A stretch of DNA of 64,000 nt from AC-56 sp963798705 (lineage in GTDB: Bacteria; Actinomycetota; Thermoleophilia; Solirubrobacterales; 70-9), in the NCBI GenBank assembly GCA_963798705.1, contig CAWCTW010000005.1, positions 186,001-250,000 of the forward strand. The letters are read 5' to 3'. Under the pieces are notes generated by a model. It saw nothing but the letters and a program-made list of their open reading frames with translations, did no database searches and had not been told where the DNA came from. A program made the translations under genes and the position numbers. Below are positions 39,636 through 47,600 of the stretch, piece after piece; the first letter of the stretch is position 1, and each line of letters opens with the position of its first letter.

Positions 39636-40484
39636 ATGAGGTTCGAGAAGTGGCAGGCGCTGGGCAACGACTACCTCATCCTCGAAAGCGGGGCACTCCC
39701 CTGGCAGCTCACCCCAGAACGGATTCAGCGGCTGTGCGCAGCCCACACCGGGATCGGCTCAGACGGGCTCCTGCTGATCTCCGAGACCGAGGACCCCTCC
39801 TGCATCGCCGAGGTGCGGATCTTCAACCCGGACGGCTCGGAGGCGGAGCTCTCGGGAAACGGCGTCCGGCAGGCGGTGCTCTACTTGGAGCGAAGGCAGG
39901 ATGCGGATGGGGGTGTCGCCGAGCTCTGCGTCCTCACGAAGGCGGGCAGGATCCAGGCGGCCGTCGCGGGGGGCGATACCGCGACACTCGAGATGGGGAG
40001 GGCGTCGGTGACGTCGCCGGACTATCCGGGTGGTCCCGCGGATGGTCGCGGGACGCTTCATTCAGGCGGCCGCGAATGGACCTTCCAACATGTTTCGATC
40101 GGCAATCCCCAGTGCGTGATCGAGGTCGGTGCCGAGGTCGATGATCTCGACCTCGAGGCGATCGGCCCGGACGTGGAGCGCTCCGAGCTGTTCCCCAACC
40201 GGACCAACGTCTCGTTCATCCGCGTTGACGATGCCGCCGTGAGGGCGCGGATCTTCGAGCGGGGAGTGGGGGAGACGGCGTCATCGGGAACCGGCGCCAG
40301 CGGCGCGGCCGTCGCTGCGTTCCTCCGCGGTGCACCGAGCCCGGTCACGGTCAATCTGGACGGCGGCGAGCTGAAGGTCGAGATCAGCGCGGACCTGGAC
40401 GTGAAGCTCACCGGAACCGGCAACTGCGTCTACCGCGGTGAGATCTCCGGCGATCTCGCGGCGGAGCTGTCGGCGCTCCCGTAG
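39636..40484 (+). CDS. dapF: Diaminopimelate epimerase homologue with both catalytic cysteines replaced by serine
   Basis: A 282-residue DapF-fold protein; DapF converts LL- to meso-diaminopimelate for peptidoglycan and lysine. Family motifs are intact around the active site: GNDYLI, NPDGSEAEL, SGNGVR, SIGNPQ and ERGVGET. The two catalytic cysteines are serine here: S73 (TCG at 39852-39854, normally CGNG) and S217 (TCG at 40284-40286, normally ACGTG). Both fall exactly at the Cys73/Cys217 positions of the H. influenzae enzyme. The fold is sure but the two-thiol mechanism is not possible. A GGAG Shine-Dalgarno precedes ATG 39636. dapL follows. Confidence 0.9.
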   Translation: MRFEKWQALGNDYLILESGALPWQLTPERIQRLCAAHTGIGSDGLLLISETEDPSCIAEVRIFNPDGSEAELSGNGVRQAVLYLERRQDADGGVAELCVLTKAGRIQAAVAGGDTATLEMGRASVTSPDYPGGPADGRGTLHSGGREWTFQHVSIGNPQCVIEVGAEVDDLDLEAIGPDVERSELFPNRTNVSFIRVDDAAVRARIFERGVGETASSGTGASGAAVAAFLRGAPSPVTVNLDGGELKVEISADLDVKLTGTGNCVYRGEISGDLAAELSALP

Positions 40485-40488
40485 GCCG

Positions 40489-40494
40489 TACTCT
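40489..40494 (+). promoter_or_regulatory. -10 hexamer TACTCT for the dapL leader
   Basis: TACTCT ends 7 bases before ATG 40502 of a 20-codon leader ORF, matching the leaderless pattern. Confidence 0.45.
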
Positions 40495-40501
40495 TGCGGT
40501 G

Positions 40502-40564
40502 ATGTTGGTCGAGGAGCGGCTCGCGACGAGTCACGCGTCCAAGGCGGCGAAGCCGCCGCAATAG
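40502..40564 (+). CDS. 20-codon leader ORF upstream of dapL
   Basis: ATG 40502 stands 7 bases after a -10 hexamer and reads 20 codons (begins MLVEERLATSHASK, ends KPPQ) to TAG 40562-40564, three bases before the dapL ATG. A GGCGGC-gaa-GCCGCC hairpin (40543-40557) lies within its last codons. There is no run of one amino acid, but it contains lysines. It may couple or attenuate dapL translation. Its expression is inference. Confidence 0.4.
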   Translation: MLVEERLATSHASKAAKPPQ

Positions 40565-40567
40565 GCG

Positions 40568-41761
40568 ATGGCCGCTCCCGAACGCACCAAGCGCCCCCTT
40601 TCCGAGCCCTCGCGGCGGCTCGAGGCCGTGCCCGCGTACATGTTCGCCGAGCTCGAGCGGAACGTCGCCGAGAAGCGCCACGCGGGAATCGACGTGATCA
40701 GCCTGGGGATCGGGGATCCCGACCGCCCGACCTACCCGCACATCGTCGAGGCCATGCAGGCGGCGGTCGCCGATCCCACGACCCATCGCTACCCGTCGAA
40801 CCGCGGCCGCGAGGAGCTCCGCGAGGCGTTCGCCGGCTTCTACGACGAGCGTTTCGGGGTCGTCATCGACCCCGAATCCGAGGTGATCCCCGCGCTGGGC
40901 GCAAAGGAGTGCATCTACAACCTGTGCTTCGCGTTCCTGGATCCCGGCGACGCCGCCCTCGCCGCCGATCCCGGGTACCCGGTCTACACGGGCGGCCCCG
41001 CCCTCGCCGGGGCGGCCACGACGCTGATGCCGCTGCGCCCGGAGCTGGGCTTTGCCCCCGACCTCGACGCTATCGCCGCCGACGACCTCGACCGGGCCCG
41101 CCTGATGTTCCTGAACTACCCCAACAACCCCACCGGGGCCGTGGTGCCCGAGGGCCTGTTCGAACGGGCGGTCGAGCTGGCGCGCGAGCACGAGATCCTG
41201 GTCGTTCACGACAACGCGTACTCCGAGACCACGTACGACGGCTACGTGGCCCCGAGCTTCCTGGCGACACCCGGCGCCAAGGACGTGGGGGTCGAGGTGT
41301 TCTCGCTCTCCAAGGGCTTCAACATGACCGGCTGGCGCTGCGCGGCGATCCTCGGCAACCCCGATGCGATCGCGTCCTACTGGCGCCTCAAGACAAACGT
41401 GGACTCGGGGATGTTCGAGGCCCTTCAGATGGCGGGCGCGGCGGCGCTCACCGGCCCCCGAGAGCCAATCGAGGAGATGAACGCGATCTACGCTCGTCGG
41501 CGCGACCTGCTGGTGGACGCGCTCCGCGAGATCGGCGTTGAGGTGGAGCCGCCCAAAGGCACGATCTACGTCTGGGCTCCGGTGCCGAGCGGGCACACGT
41601 CCACGTCGTTCGCCGAGCTGGTCCTGGAGGAGGCGGCGGTGGTCGTCTCGCCGGGGTCGATGTACGGCCCGAGCGGCGAGGGCTTCTTCCGCATCAGCCT
41701 CACGACGCCGGACGAGCGGATCACCGAGGCGGTCGCCCGCCTTCGCCAGCACCTGGCCTAG
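40568..41761 (+). CDS. dapL: PLP aminotransferase, LL-diaminopimelate aminotransferase-like
   Basis: A 397-residue class I aminotransferase. The PLP lysine is in SLSKGFNMTGWR; other cues are ISLGIGDPDRPTYPHIV, LNYPNNPTGAVV and VVHDNAYSETTYDGY. The sequence character and the place next to dapF suggest DapL, which makes LL-DAP from tetrahydrodipicolinate in one step and so bypasses the acyl-DAP route. No dapD, dapC or dapE is in the window. Other class I aminotransferases (for example alanine or aspartate type) cannot be excluded. Confidence 0.78.
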   Translation: MAAPERTKRPLSEPSRRLEAVPAYMFAELERNVAEKRHAGIDVISLGIGDPDRPTYPHIVEAMQAAVADPTTHRYPSNRGREELREAFAGFYDERFGVVIDPESEVIPALGAKECIYNLCFAFLDPGDAALAADPGYPVYTGGPALAGAATTLMPLRPELGFAPDLDAIAADDLDRARLMFLNYPNNPTGAVVPEGLFERAVELAREHEILVVHDNAYSETTYDGYVAPSFLATPGAKDVGVEVFSLSKGFNMTGWRCAAILGNPDAIASYWRLKTNVDSGMFEALQMAGAAALTGPREPIEEMNAIYARRRDLLVDALREIGVEVEPPKGTIYVWAPVPSGHTSTSFAELVLEEAAVVVSPGSMYGPSGEGFFRISLTTPDERITEAVARLRQHLA

Positions 41762-41767
41762 CGGGAG

Positions 41768-41812
41768 CGATGGTCGAGAAACGGCCCTCTATGGGCCGCA
41801 ATTCGACCATCG
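41768..41812 (+). terminator. Two-part hairpin after dapL
   Basis: CGATGGTCGA (41768-41777) pairs perfectly with TCGACCATCG (41803-41812), and an inner CGGCCC/GGGCCG stem (41782-41787 with 41793-41798) sits inside. It starts 7 bases after the dapL stop. The remaining bases to 41961 show no gene. Confidence 0.6.
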
Positions 41813-41961
41813 TCGCCACGCCCTGGGTTCAGCTGGCCGCTGAGTCGCGGTGCCGTAGAAGAAGCGGCCCCTTAATGGAGCGCCAACATTCTCTTTAGAT
41901 CCGTCCACTACGGTCCAGGATTCCTCGAGCCCGTCCCGGGTACGGGTCGATCCACTTCCAG

Positions 41962-42825
41962 ATGGTCCAGCTAGGCATACTGCTCGCGCTCGCGTGCGCC
42001 TTGGTCGCGAACGTCGGCCTGCTCTGCAAGCACCGCGGAGCGATCGCCTCGCCGACCGTCGAGATGCGCCATCCCCTGCGGAGCGCGGTTGGGCTCTTCC
42101 GCTCGCGCTGGTGGACGATCGGCTTCGCGGTCGCCTTCGTGGCGTGGACTCTGCACGTGGCGGCGCTCACCGTCGCGCCGCTGTCGCTCGTGGAGACCAC
42201 GATCTCCGGCGGGCTGCTGCTGCTGGCGTGGCTCGCCGAGCGCTGGTTCGGCGTGCGAGTGGGCCTGCGCGAATGGGCTGGGCTGGGCCTGTGCGCAATC
42301 GGCCTCGGGCTACTCGCAATCACGTCTGCGGGCGGCGGGGGCGCGAGCGCGAGTTACTCGGCCGAGGCGATGATCTCCTTCGAGGCCGCCGCCGTCGCTG
42401 TCGGCGCGGCTCTTCTCCTCTCGGGCAGCGCCGGGGCGCCCGGCCGGGCGAGCGGCCCCCTGCTCGGCATCGCCGCGGGCCTTCTGCTGGGCGTCGCCAA
42501 CGTGGCGGTCAAGGCGCTCACGGGAACCGTCCCGGGCGACGCGCTCAGCCTTCTGAGCCCGTGGACGGCGACCGTCCTGGTCGCCGGTGCCGGCGCCTTC
42601 CTGGCGCTTGCGCGCGGGCTGCAGACGGGCGGGGCGATCCCGGTGATCACGCTCAGCTCGGTGAGCGCCAACCTCGTGTCGGTCGCCGGCGGAATCGCCG
42701 TGTTCGGCGATCCGATGGGAACCGACCCGCTCGCGATCGCCGCCCGCTCCATCGCCTTCGCCGCGGTGATCGCCGCCGTAGTGGTGCTCCCGGCGCCAGG
42801 GCGTCCGGCCCCCGCCAGCGCCTAG
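41962..42825 (+). CDS. DMT-superfamily (EamA-like) membrane transporter
   Basis: A 287-residue integral membrane protein with about nine or ten hydrophobic helices, two similar halves and small-residue-rich segments, as in drug/metabolite transporters. The first helix is LGILLALACALVANVGLL. A motif-like PLSLVETTISGGLLLLAWLAERWFG at the end of helix four resembles EamA proteins. The substrate is unknown. There is no clear ribosome-binding site at ATG 41962, so the exact start is uncertain. Confidence 0.72.
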   Translation: MVQLGILLALACALVANVGLLCKHRGAIASPTVEMRHPLRSAVGLFRSRWWTIGFAVAFVAWTLHVAALTVAPLSLVETTISGGLLLLAWLAERWFGVRVGLREWAGLGLCAIGLGLLAITSAGGGGASASYSAEAMISFEAAAVAVGAALLLSGSAGAPGRASGPLLGIAAGLLLGVANVAVKALTGTVPGDALSLLSPWTATVLVAGAGAFLALARGLQTGGAIPVITLSSVSANLVSVAGGIAVFGDPMGTDPLAIAARSIAFAAVIAAVVVLPAPGRPAPASA

Positions 42826-42880
42826 ATCAGTCATCTGGCGAGGGCACGCGCCCGCCTCCGGTCCCGCCGGCCTGATCGGC

Positions 42881-42886
42881 TAGGGT
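42881..42886 (+). promoter_or_regulatory. -10 hexamer TAGGGT for the decarboxylase gene
   Basis: TAGGGT ends 7 bases before GTG 42894. The alternative GTG 42885 lies partly inside the hexamer, which favours 42894 as start. Confidence 0.5.
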
Positions 42887-42893
42887 GCTCGCG

Positions 42894-44288
42894 GTGAGCA
42901 CGGAGCAACGGCAGGGCATGGGACCCGGGTACGAGCTCCCTGCACGGTACGGAAGCCGCTTCTTCATCGACGGGGTTCCCGACAGCGAGTTCCCCGAGTC
43001 CGGAATGTCCGCTCCGGACGCCTACCAGCTGATCGAGGAGGAGATGGAGCTGGATGGCGACCCTGGGCGGAACCTCGCCACATTCGTGACGACCTGGATG
43101 GAGCTCCCGGCGCGGCTGATCATCACCGAGAACCTCCACCGCAACTTCATCGACCACGCCGAATATCCGCGCACCGCCGAGATCGAGCGTCGCTGCATCC
43201 GCATGCTCGCCGACCTGTTCAACGCCCCGGGAGGGACCACCGGCGCCCGTTGTCAGGGATCCTCGGAGGCGATCATGCTCGGGGCGCTCGCTGCGAAGTG
43301 GCGATGGCGCAAGGCTCGGGAGGCGGCCGGGAAGGACACGGCGAAGCCCAACCTCGTATACGGCGGCGACGTCCACGTGGTCTGGGACAAGTTCTGCCGC
43401 TACTTCGACGTCGAGCCCCGCACGATCCCGTTGCAGCCCGGCAAATACGTGATCGGCCCGGACGACGTCGAGCCGCTGGTCGACGAGAACACGATCGGCG
43501 TCGTCGCCGTCCTCGGCACGACGTTCACGGGACACGCGGACGACGTCGTCGGCATCGACGAGCTCCTCAAGAGGATCCGGTCGGAGCGCGACCTCGACGT
43601 TCCGATCCATGTCGACGCCGCGAGCGGCGGGTTCGTGTGGCCGTTCCTGTATCCGGACGAGCTGTGGGATTTCCGGCTCGAGCAGGTGCGCTCGATCAAC
43701 GTGTCCGGGCACAAGTTCGGGATGGTCTATCCGGGGGTGGGCTGGCTGGTCTTCAAGGAGACCTCCGACCTGCCGGACGACCTCGTCTTCTACGAGAACT
43801 ACCTCGGTGAGACGGACGCCACGTTCACCCTGAACTTCTCCACGGGTGCCGCGGTCATGCTGGCCCAGTACTACAACATCTGCCGCTTCGGCAAGCAGGG
43901 CTACGGCGAGATCATCGGCGCGATGGAGAAGAACGCGCGTTATCTCGGCAATCAGCTCACCGACGGTGGGCACTTCGAGCTGATCGGCGAGGACGAGCCG
44001 CAGCTGCCGCTGGTCACGTTCCGGCTCACCGGGAAGGATCTGGCCTACGACGAGTTCGACGTGGCCAGCAAGCTCGCCGCCGAGCGCGGCTGGCTGGTGC
44101 CCGCCTACACGCTGCCACCGGACGCCCAGGACGTGACGGTGATGCGGGCGCTCGTGAAGGAGAACGTCAGTCACGCCGCGGGGCAGACGCTCGCCGCCGA
44201 TCTCGCGCACGCCTGCGACGCCCTATCGAAGAGAGGCGCCCTGCACGAGGCAGACCGCGAGCGCGTCAAGACGGGTACCGGCTACTGA
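42894..44288 (+). CDS. gad: Glutamate decarboxylase
   Basis: A 464-residue PLP-dependent group II decarboxylase that turns glutamate into GABA and CO2, consuming a proton. The PLP lysine is in VSGHKFGMVYPGVGW; other GadB motifs are ENLHRNFIDHAEYPRTAEIE, GARCQGSSEAIMLG and HVDAASGGFVWPF. No gadC antiporter lies beside it. The N-terminus and length match bacterial GadB. It may serve acid tolerance or GABA-shunt metabolism. Confidence 0.92.
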   Translation: MSTEQRQGMGPGYELPARYGSRFFIDGVPDSEFPESGMSAPDAYQLIEEEMELDGDPGRNLATFVTTWMELPARLIITENLHRNFIDHAEYPRTAEIERRCIRMLADLFNAPGGTTGARCQGSSEAIMLGALAAKWRWRKAREAAGKDTAKPNLVYGGDVHVVWDKFCRYFDVEPRTIPLQPGKYVIGPDDVEPLVDENTIGVVAVLGTTFTGHADDVVGIDELLKRIRSERDLDVPIHVDAASGGFVWPFLYPDELWDFRLEQVRSINVSGHKFGMVYPGVGWLVFKETSDLPDDLVFYENYLGETDATFTLNFSTGAAVMLAQYYNICRFGKQGYGEIIGAMEKNARYLGNQLTDGGHFELIGEDEPQLPLVTFRLTGKDLAYDEFDVASKLAAERGWLVPAYTLPPDAQDVTVMRALVKENVSHAAGQTLAADLAHACDALSKRGALHEADRERVKTGTGY

Positions 44289-44320
44289 TGGCGGCCGGCG
44301 GGACATTGGCCTGACCAGCG

Positions 44321-44641
44321 ATGGCCTGGGTCTTCCTGCTAACCGCCGGAATCCTCGAGACCGGCTTTGCCGTGATGCTGAAGCTGAGCCACGGCTTCAC
44401 GAGGATCCTGCCGACGATCCTGTTCGCGATCTTTGCGCTCGCGAGCTTCGGCCTCCTGAACCTGGCGCTCCGAGACCTCCCGGTGGGCACGGCCTACGCC
44501 GTCTGGACCGGAATCGGCGCAGCGGGCACGGCGATCGTAGGGATCCTCGCCCTCGGGGAGCCCGCCGAGGCCCTGCGGATCGCGGCCATCTCGATGATCG
44601 TGATCGGCGCGATCGGCCTGCAGGCCGTCGAGAGCCACTGA
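44321..44641 (+). CDS. Small multidrug resistance (SMR) family exporter
   Basis: A 106-residue, four-helix proton-coupled exporter. The essential membrane glutamate is E13 (LTAGILETGFAVMLKLSHGFT), and PVGTAYAVWTGIGAAGTAIVGI is the family signature. SugE/Gdx-type guanidinium exporters and Qac-type exporters share this layout. I see no guanidine riboswitch in the 32-base gap upstream. SMR proteins act as dimers, here presumably a homodimer because there is no second gene. It ends 9 bases before the convergent epimerase gene. Confidence 0.9.
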   Translation: MAWVFLLTAGILETGFAVMLKLSHGFTRILPTILFAIFALASFGLLNLALRDLPVGTAYAVWTGIGAAGTAIVGILALGEPAEALRIAAISMIVIGAIGLQAVESH

Positions 44642-44650
44642 GGGGGAAAG

Positions 44651-45643
44651 CTAGGCCACGGCGGGGAGCTTGCCCTCGGCGGCGAGGGTGTCGCGGAGCC
44701 CCTGCTCGAGCCCCCGCGGCGAGTAGCCGAGGTCAGCCATCGCCTTGTCGTGCTTGGCCCAGAAGGTCACGTTGTCGGCCGAGCTGATCAGCTCCCGCAG
44801 GTTGGGACCCTGGTTCATCACCTTGCCGACGACCGGTCCCAGGGGGGTCATCGCCTTCATGACGACCGTGGGGAGCGTCCGCCTGGGCGCCTTCTTGTCC
44901 GTCACCTGAGCGAGCGTGTCGATCAGCTCGCGCATCGTGGTTATCTGCCCGCCGAGAACATACGCCTCACCGGCCGCGCCCTTGTCGAGGGCGAGCAAGA
45001 CACCGTCGGCGACGTCCTCGACATGGACCATGTTGAACCCGAGCTCGGGGAAGGCGATGAGCGGCATCTTTCCGTCGAGGAACTGGTTCATCTGGCGCCC
45101 GATCGCGGAGTGGTCGTCGGGCCCGTAAACGCCGCCCGGCTGGACGATCACGCAGGGGAGTCCCTCGTCCGCGATCAGGCGCTTGGCGATCCGGTGGGCC
45201 TCGACCTTGGTCTCCTCGTAATAGGAGGTGTACCCGTTGCCCTGATGCTCGTAGCGCTCGTCCACCACCTGGCCCTTGGTGTTGCCGAAGGCGCCGACCG
45301 TCGAGATATAGACGACCTTTGGAACCTTGGCGTCCAGCGCTGCGGCGAGGACGGTCTCGGTGCCCACGACGTTGGCCTCGTACATTGCACGGTGCTCGCT
45401 GTCCGGGATGCCCACCTCGTACACGGCGGCACCATGGATGACCGCGTCGCAGCCCTCCATGCCGGCGCGGATCGCGTCGCGGTCGGCGAGCGAGCCGGCG
45501 ACGAGCTCGCAGCCGAGCTCCTGCAGCGCGGTTCCCCTGCTCGGCGTCCGCACGAGTGCGCGAACCTCGTCACCGCGCTCACGCAGCTTGCGCACCACGT
45601 GGCCGCCGATGAATCCAGTGCCTCCGGTGACGAAGACCCTCAT
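44651..45643 (-). CDS. NAD-dependent epimerase/dehydratase family protein (extended SDR)
   Basis: A 330-residue extended SDR. The nucleotide-binding motif is TGGTGFIGGHVV, followed by VIHGAAVYEVG and the active site YYEETK with Tyr-x3-Lys; the C-terminal part binds a substrate not predictable from sequence. It resembles dihydroflavonol-4-reductase-like and hopanoid-associated sugar epimerase proteins. ATG 45643 has TAGGCT 6 bases upstream. It is divergent from hflX. Confidence 0.86.
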   Translation of the reverse strand: MRVFVTGGTGFIGGHVVRKLRERGDEVRALVRTPSRGTALQELGCELVAGSLADRDAIRAGMEGCDAVIHGAAVYEVGIPDSEHRAMYEANVVGTETVLAAALDAKVPKVVYISTVGAFGNTKGQVVDERYEHQGNGYTSYYEETKVEAHRIAKRLIADEGLPCVIVQPGGVYGPDDHSAIGRQMNQFLDGKMPLIAFPELGFNMVHVEDVADGVLLALDKGAAGEAYVLGGQITTMRELIDTLAQVTDKKAPRRTLPTVVMKAMTPLGPVVGKVMNQGPNLRELISSADNVTFWAKHDKAMADLGYSPRGLEQGLRDTLAAEGKLPAVA

Positions 45644-45649
45644 CGCCCA

Positions 45650-45655
45650 AGCCTA
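45650..45655 (-). promoter_or_regulatory. -10 hexamer TAGGCT for the epimerase gene
   Basis: On the minus strand TAGGCT ends 6 bases before ATG 45643. It faces the hflX -10 at 45703-45708. Confidence 0.5.
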
Positions 45656-45702
45656 TCCACGACGCCGCGCCGTCGTCTCAACGGTAGCTCCAGCGCCCCG
45701 CC

Positions 45703-45708
45703 TACACT
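45703..45708 (+). promoter_or_regulatory. -10 hexamer TACACT for hflX
   Basis: TACACT ends 8 bases before ATG 45717, with no Shine-Dalgarno sequence. Confidence 0.5.
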
Positions 45709-45716
45709 TGACCTGG

Positions 45717-47066
45717 ATGCAGCGAACCCGCAACGGTCGTACGGCAAGGAGCGATGGGGCCGCCGTGGCCAGCGGGGTCCAGAATCCGCGCGCCCGCCAG
45801 CGCGCGCTGTGCCTCGGGGTCCTGCCGGCTCCTGCCTCCGACCGCGATCCGCTGGCCGAGCTGAAGGAGCTCCTGCGCACCGCCGGCGTCGCGAACGTCG
45901 GCGAGGCGGTCCAGGTGCGGGCACACCCGGATCCGGACCGCTACGTGGGCCGCGGCAAGCTCGCAGAGGTCAAGTCGGAGATCGCACGGGCGGACGCCAA
46001 CCTGGTCGCATGTGACGACGAGCTGGCGCCCCGGCAGGAGAGGAATCTCGAGCAGGCCCTGGGCGTGCCGGTGATCGACCGCACCGCCGTGATCCTCGAC
46101 ATCTTCGCCGACCATGCCCACAGCGCCGAGGGCAAGCTCCAGGTCGAGCTCGCCCAGCTCGAGTACAACCTCGCGCGGATGCGCGGGCTTTGGACGCATC
46201 TCGAGCGGCTGGGGGGCGGGATCGGCACCAGGGGCCCGGGCGAGTCGCAGATCGAGACCGACCGTCGCCTCGCCCGCGACCGCATCGCGAACCTGCGCCG
46301 GCGTCTGGAGCGGCTCGAGAGGAACCGCGAGGTCATGCGGACCAGGCGCAGCGGCTCGGCCCTCCCGATCGTGGCTCTCGCCGGCTACACCAACGCCGGC
46401 AAGTCGACCCTGCTGAACGCCATGACCGGCGCCGGGACCGGGGTGGGGGAGCGCCTCTTCCACACGCTCGACCCCACGACCCGCGCCTATCGGCACCACG
46501 GCCGGAGGTACCTGCTGACCGACACGGTCGGCTTCATCCACAAGCTGCCCCATCAGCTGGTGGAGGCCTTCAAGGCGACGCTGGAGGAGACCGCGCTCGC
46601 CGACCTCATCGTCCACGTCGTCGACGCATCCGAGCCCGAGCACCGGCGTCACGACGCCATCGCGGCCGTAGACTCGGTTCTGGAGGAGATCGGGGCCGGT
46701 TCCAAGCCGCGGCTGCTCGTCTACAACAAGGCGGACCTCGTCGACGGGGCCGATGCGAACGAGCTCACCATCCGCGATCCGGGATCGATCGCGGTGTCGG
46801 CGCTCGACGGCAGCGGGCTCGAGGAGCTCAGGGACCGGATCGAGTCGAGCTTCGAGGAGACGCTGTCGCCGCTCGAGCTCCTATTGCCGTACTCCGAGGG
46901 TGGGACGCTGGCCGAGCTTCACGACGTCGCCGGAGACCTCGAGCGCGAGGACCGGCCCGAGGGGGTCGTGGTGAGAGCGCGGGTCCCCACGGCGCTCGCG
47001 CATCGATTCGCGGAGTTTGCGCTGAACGGCTCCGGCGCATCGCGCGACGGGCGCGACGGGCGCTGA
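45717..47066 (+). CDS. hflX: GTPase HflX
   Basis: HflX is a ribosome-associated GTPase that splits stalled 70S or 100S ribosomes. The 449-residue protein has the N-terminal HflX domain (VQVRAHPDPDRYVGRGKLAEVKSEI; DRTAVILDIFADHAHSAEGKLQVELAQLEY; GGIGTRGPGESQIETDRR) and a G domain with G1 AGYTNAGKST, G3 DTVGF and G4 NKAD. The frame is open far upstream, but ATG 45717 stands 8 bases after a -10 hexamer and fits family length. Confidence 0.93.
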   Translation: MQRTRNGRTARSDGAAVASGVQNPRARQRALCLGVLPAPASDRDPLAELKELLRTAGVANVGEAVQVRAHPDPDRYVGRGKLAEVKSEIARADANLVACDDELAPRQERNLEQALGVPVIDRTAVILDIFADHAHSAEGKLQVELAQLEYNLARMRGLWTHLERLGGGIGTRGPGESQIETDRRLARDRIANLRRRLERLERNREVMRTRRSGSALPIVALAGYTNAGKSTLLNAMTGAGTGVGERLFHTLDPTTRAYRHHGRRYLLTDTVGFIHKLPHQLVEAFKATLEETALADLIVHVVDASEPEHRRHDAIAAVDSVLEEIGAGSKPRLLVYNKADLVDGADANELTIRDPGSIAVSALDGSGLEELRDRIESSFEETLSPLELLLPYSEGGTLAELHDVAGDLEREDRPEGVVVRARVPTALAHRFAEFALNGSGASRDGRDGR

Positions 47067-47076
47067 CCCCTGCGTC

Positions 47077-47082
47077 TACGCT
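47077..47082 (+). promoter_or_regulatory. -10 hexamer TACGCT for dut
   Basis: TACGCT ends 7 bases before GTG 47090. Confidence 0.45.
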
Positions 47083-47089
47083 CCCGGCC

Positions 47090-47521
47090 GTGGAGCTACG
47101 GATCACCCGCCTGCGACCCGACGCGACCCTCCCCAGGCGCGCCCACGAGGGCGATGCCGGCCTCGACCTGCATGCCGCCGACCCGGCTACCCTCGAGCCG
47201 GGCGAGCGCGCGACCGTTGCGACGGGAATCGCCGTGGAGATTCCCCCCGGCTTCGCGGGGCTGGTCCTTCCGCGCTCGGGAGCGGCTGCCAGGCACGGAA
47301 TCGCGCTCGTCAACGCCCCGGGGCTGATCGACTCGGGCTACCGCGGCGAGGTCAGGGTGCTGCTCTTGAACACGGATCGACGGGAGCGATTCGAGGTGGG
47401 CCCGGGGGACCGGATCGCCCAGCTCGTGTTGACGCCGGTGGCCGAGCCGGAGCCCGTGGAGGTGGGCGAGCTTGCCCACAGCGTCCGCGGGACCGGCGGC
47501 TTCGGCTCGAGCGGGCGCTAG
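47090..47521 (+). CDS. dut: Deoxyuridine 5'-triphosphate nucleotidohydrolase
   Basis: Trimeric dUTPase cleaves dUTP to dUMP and keeps uracil out of DNA. The 143-residue protein shows the five motifs: GDAGLDLHAA, LPRSGAAARHGI, NAPGLIDSGYRGEVRVLL, PGDRIAQLVL and RGTGGFGSSGR, the last being the P-loop-like C-terminal arm. The frame is open upstream through hflX in another reading; GTG 47090 is supported by its -10 hexamer. Confidence 0.95.
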   Translation: MELRITRLRPDATLPRRAHEGDAGLDLHAADPATLEPGERATVATGIAVEIPPGFAGLVLPRSGAAARHGIALVNAPGLIDSGYRGEVRVLLLNTDRRERFEVGPGDRIAQLVLTPVAEPEPVEVGELAHSVRGTGGFGSSGR

Positions 47522-47528
47522 CGGGGCC

Positions 47529-47600
47529 ATGGCCTTGCCGTTCGGCCTCTGCCCCAGCTTCGGCCGCCGCGGCATCTACTTCGGCTCGCGCACCGGCTAA
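47529..47600 (+). CDS. 23-codon ORF after dut, possible micro-protein
   Basis: ATG 47529, 7 bases after the dut stop, reads MALPFGLCPSFGRRG and continues to TAA 47598-47600, overlapping the convergent gatD stop. The composition is protein-like and differs from the repetitive Arg/Pro/Ala readings of noncoding frames. There is no recognised family. Confidence 0.25.
   Translation: MALPFGLCPSFGRRGIYFGSRTG

Noticed and set aside
44289..44320. Guanidine riboswitch upstream of the SMR exporter
   Set aside because: Only 32 bases separate it from the decarboxylase stop, too short for any known guanidine riboswitch class.
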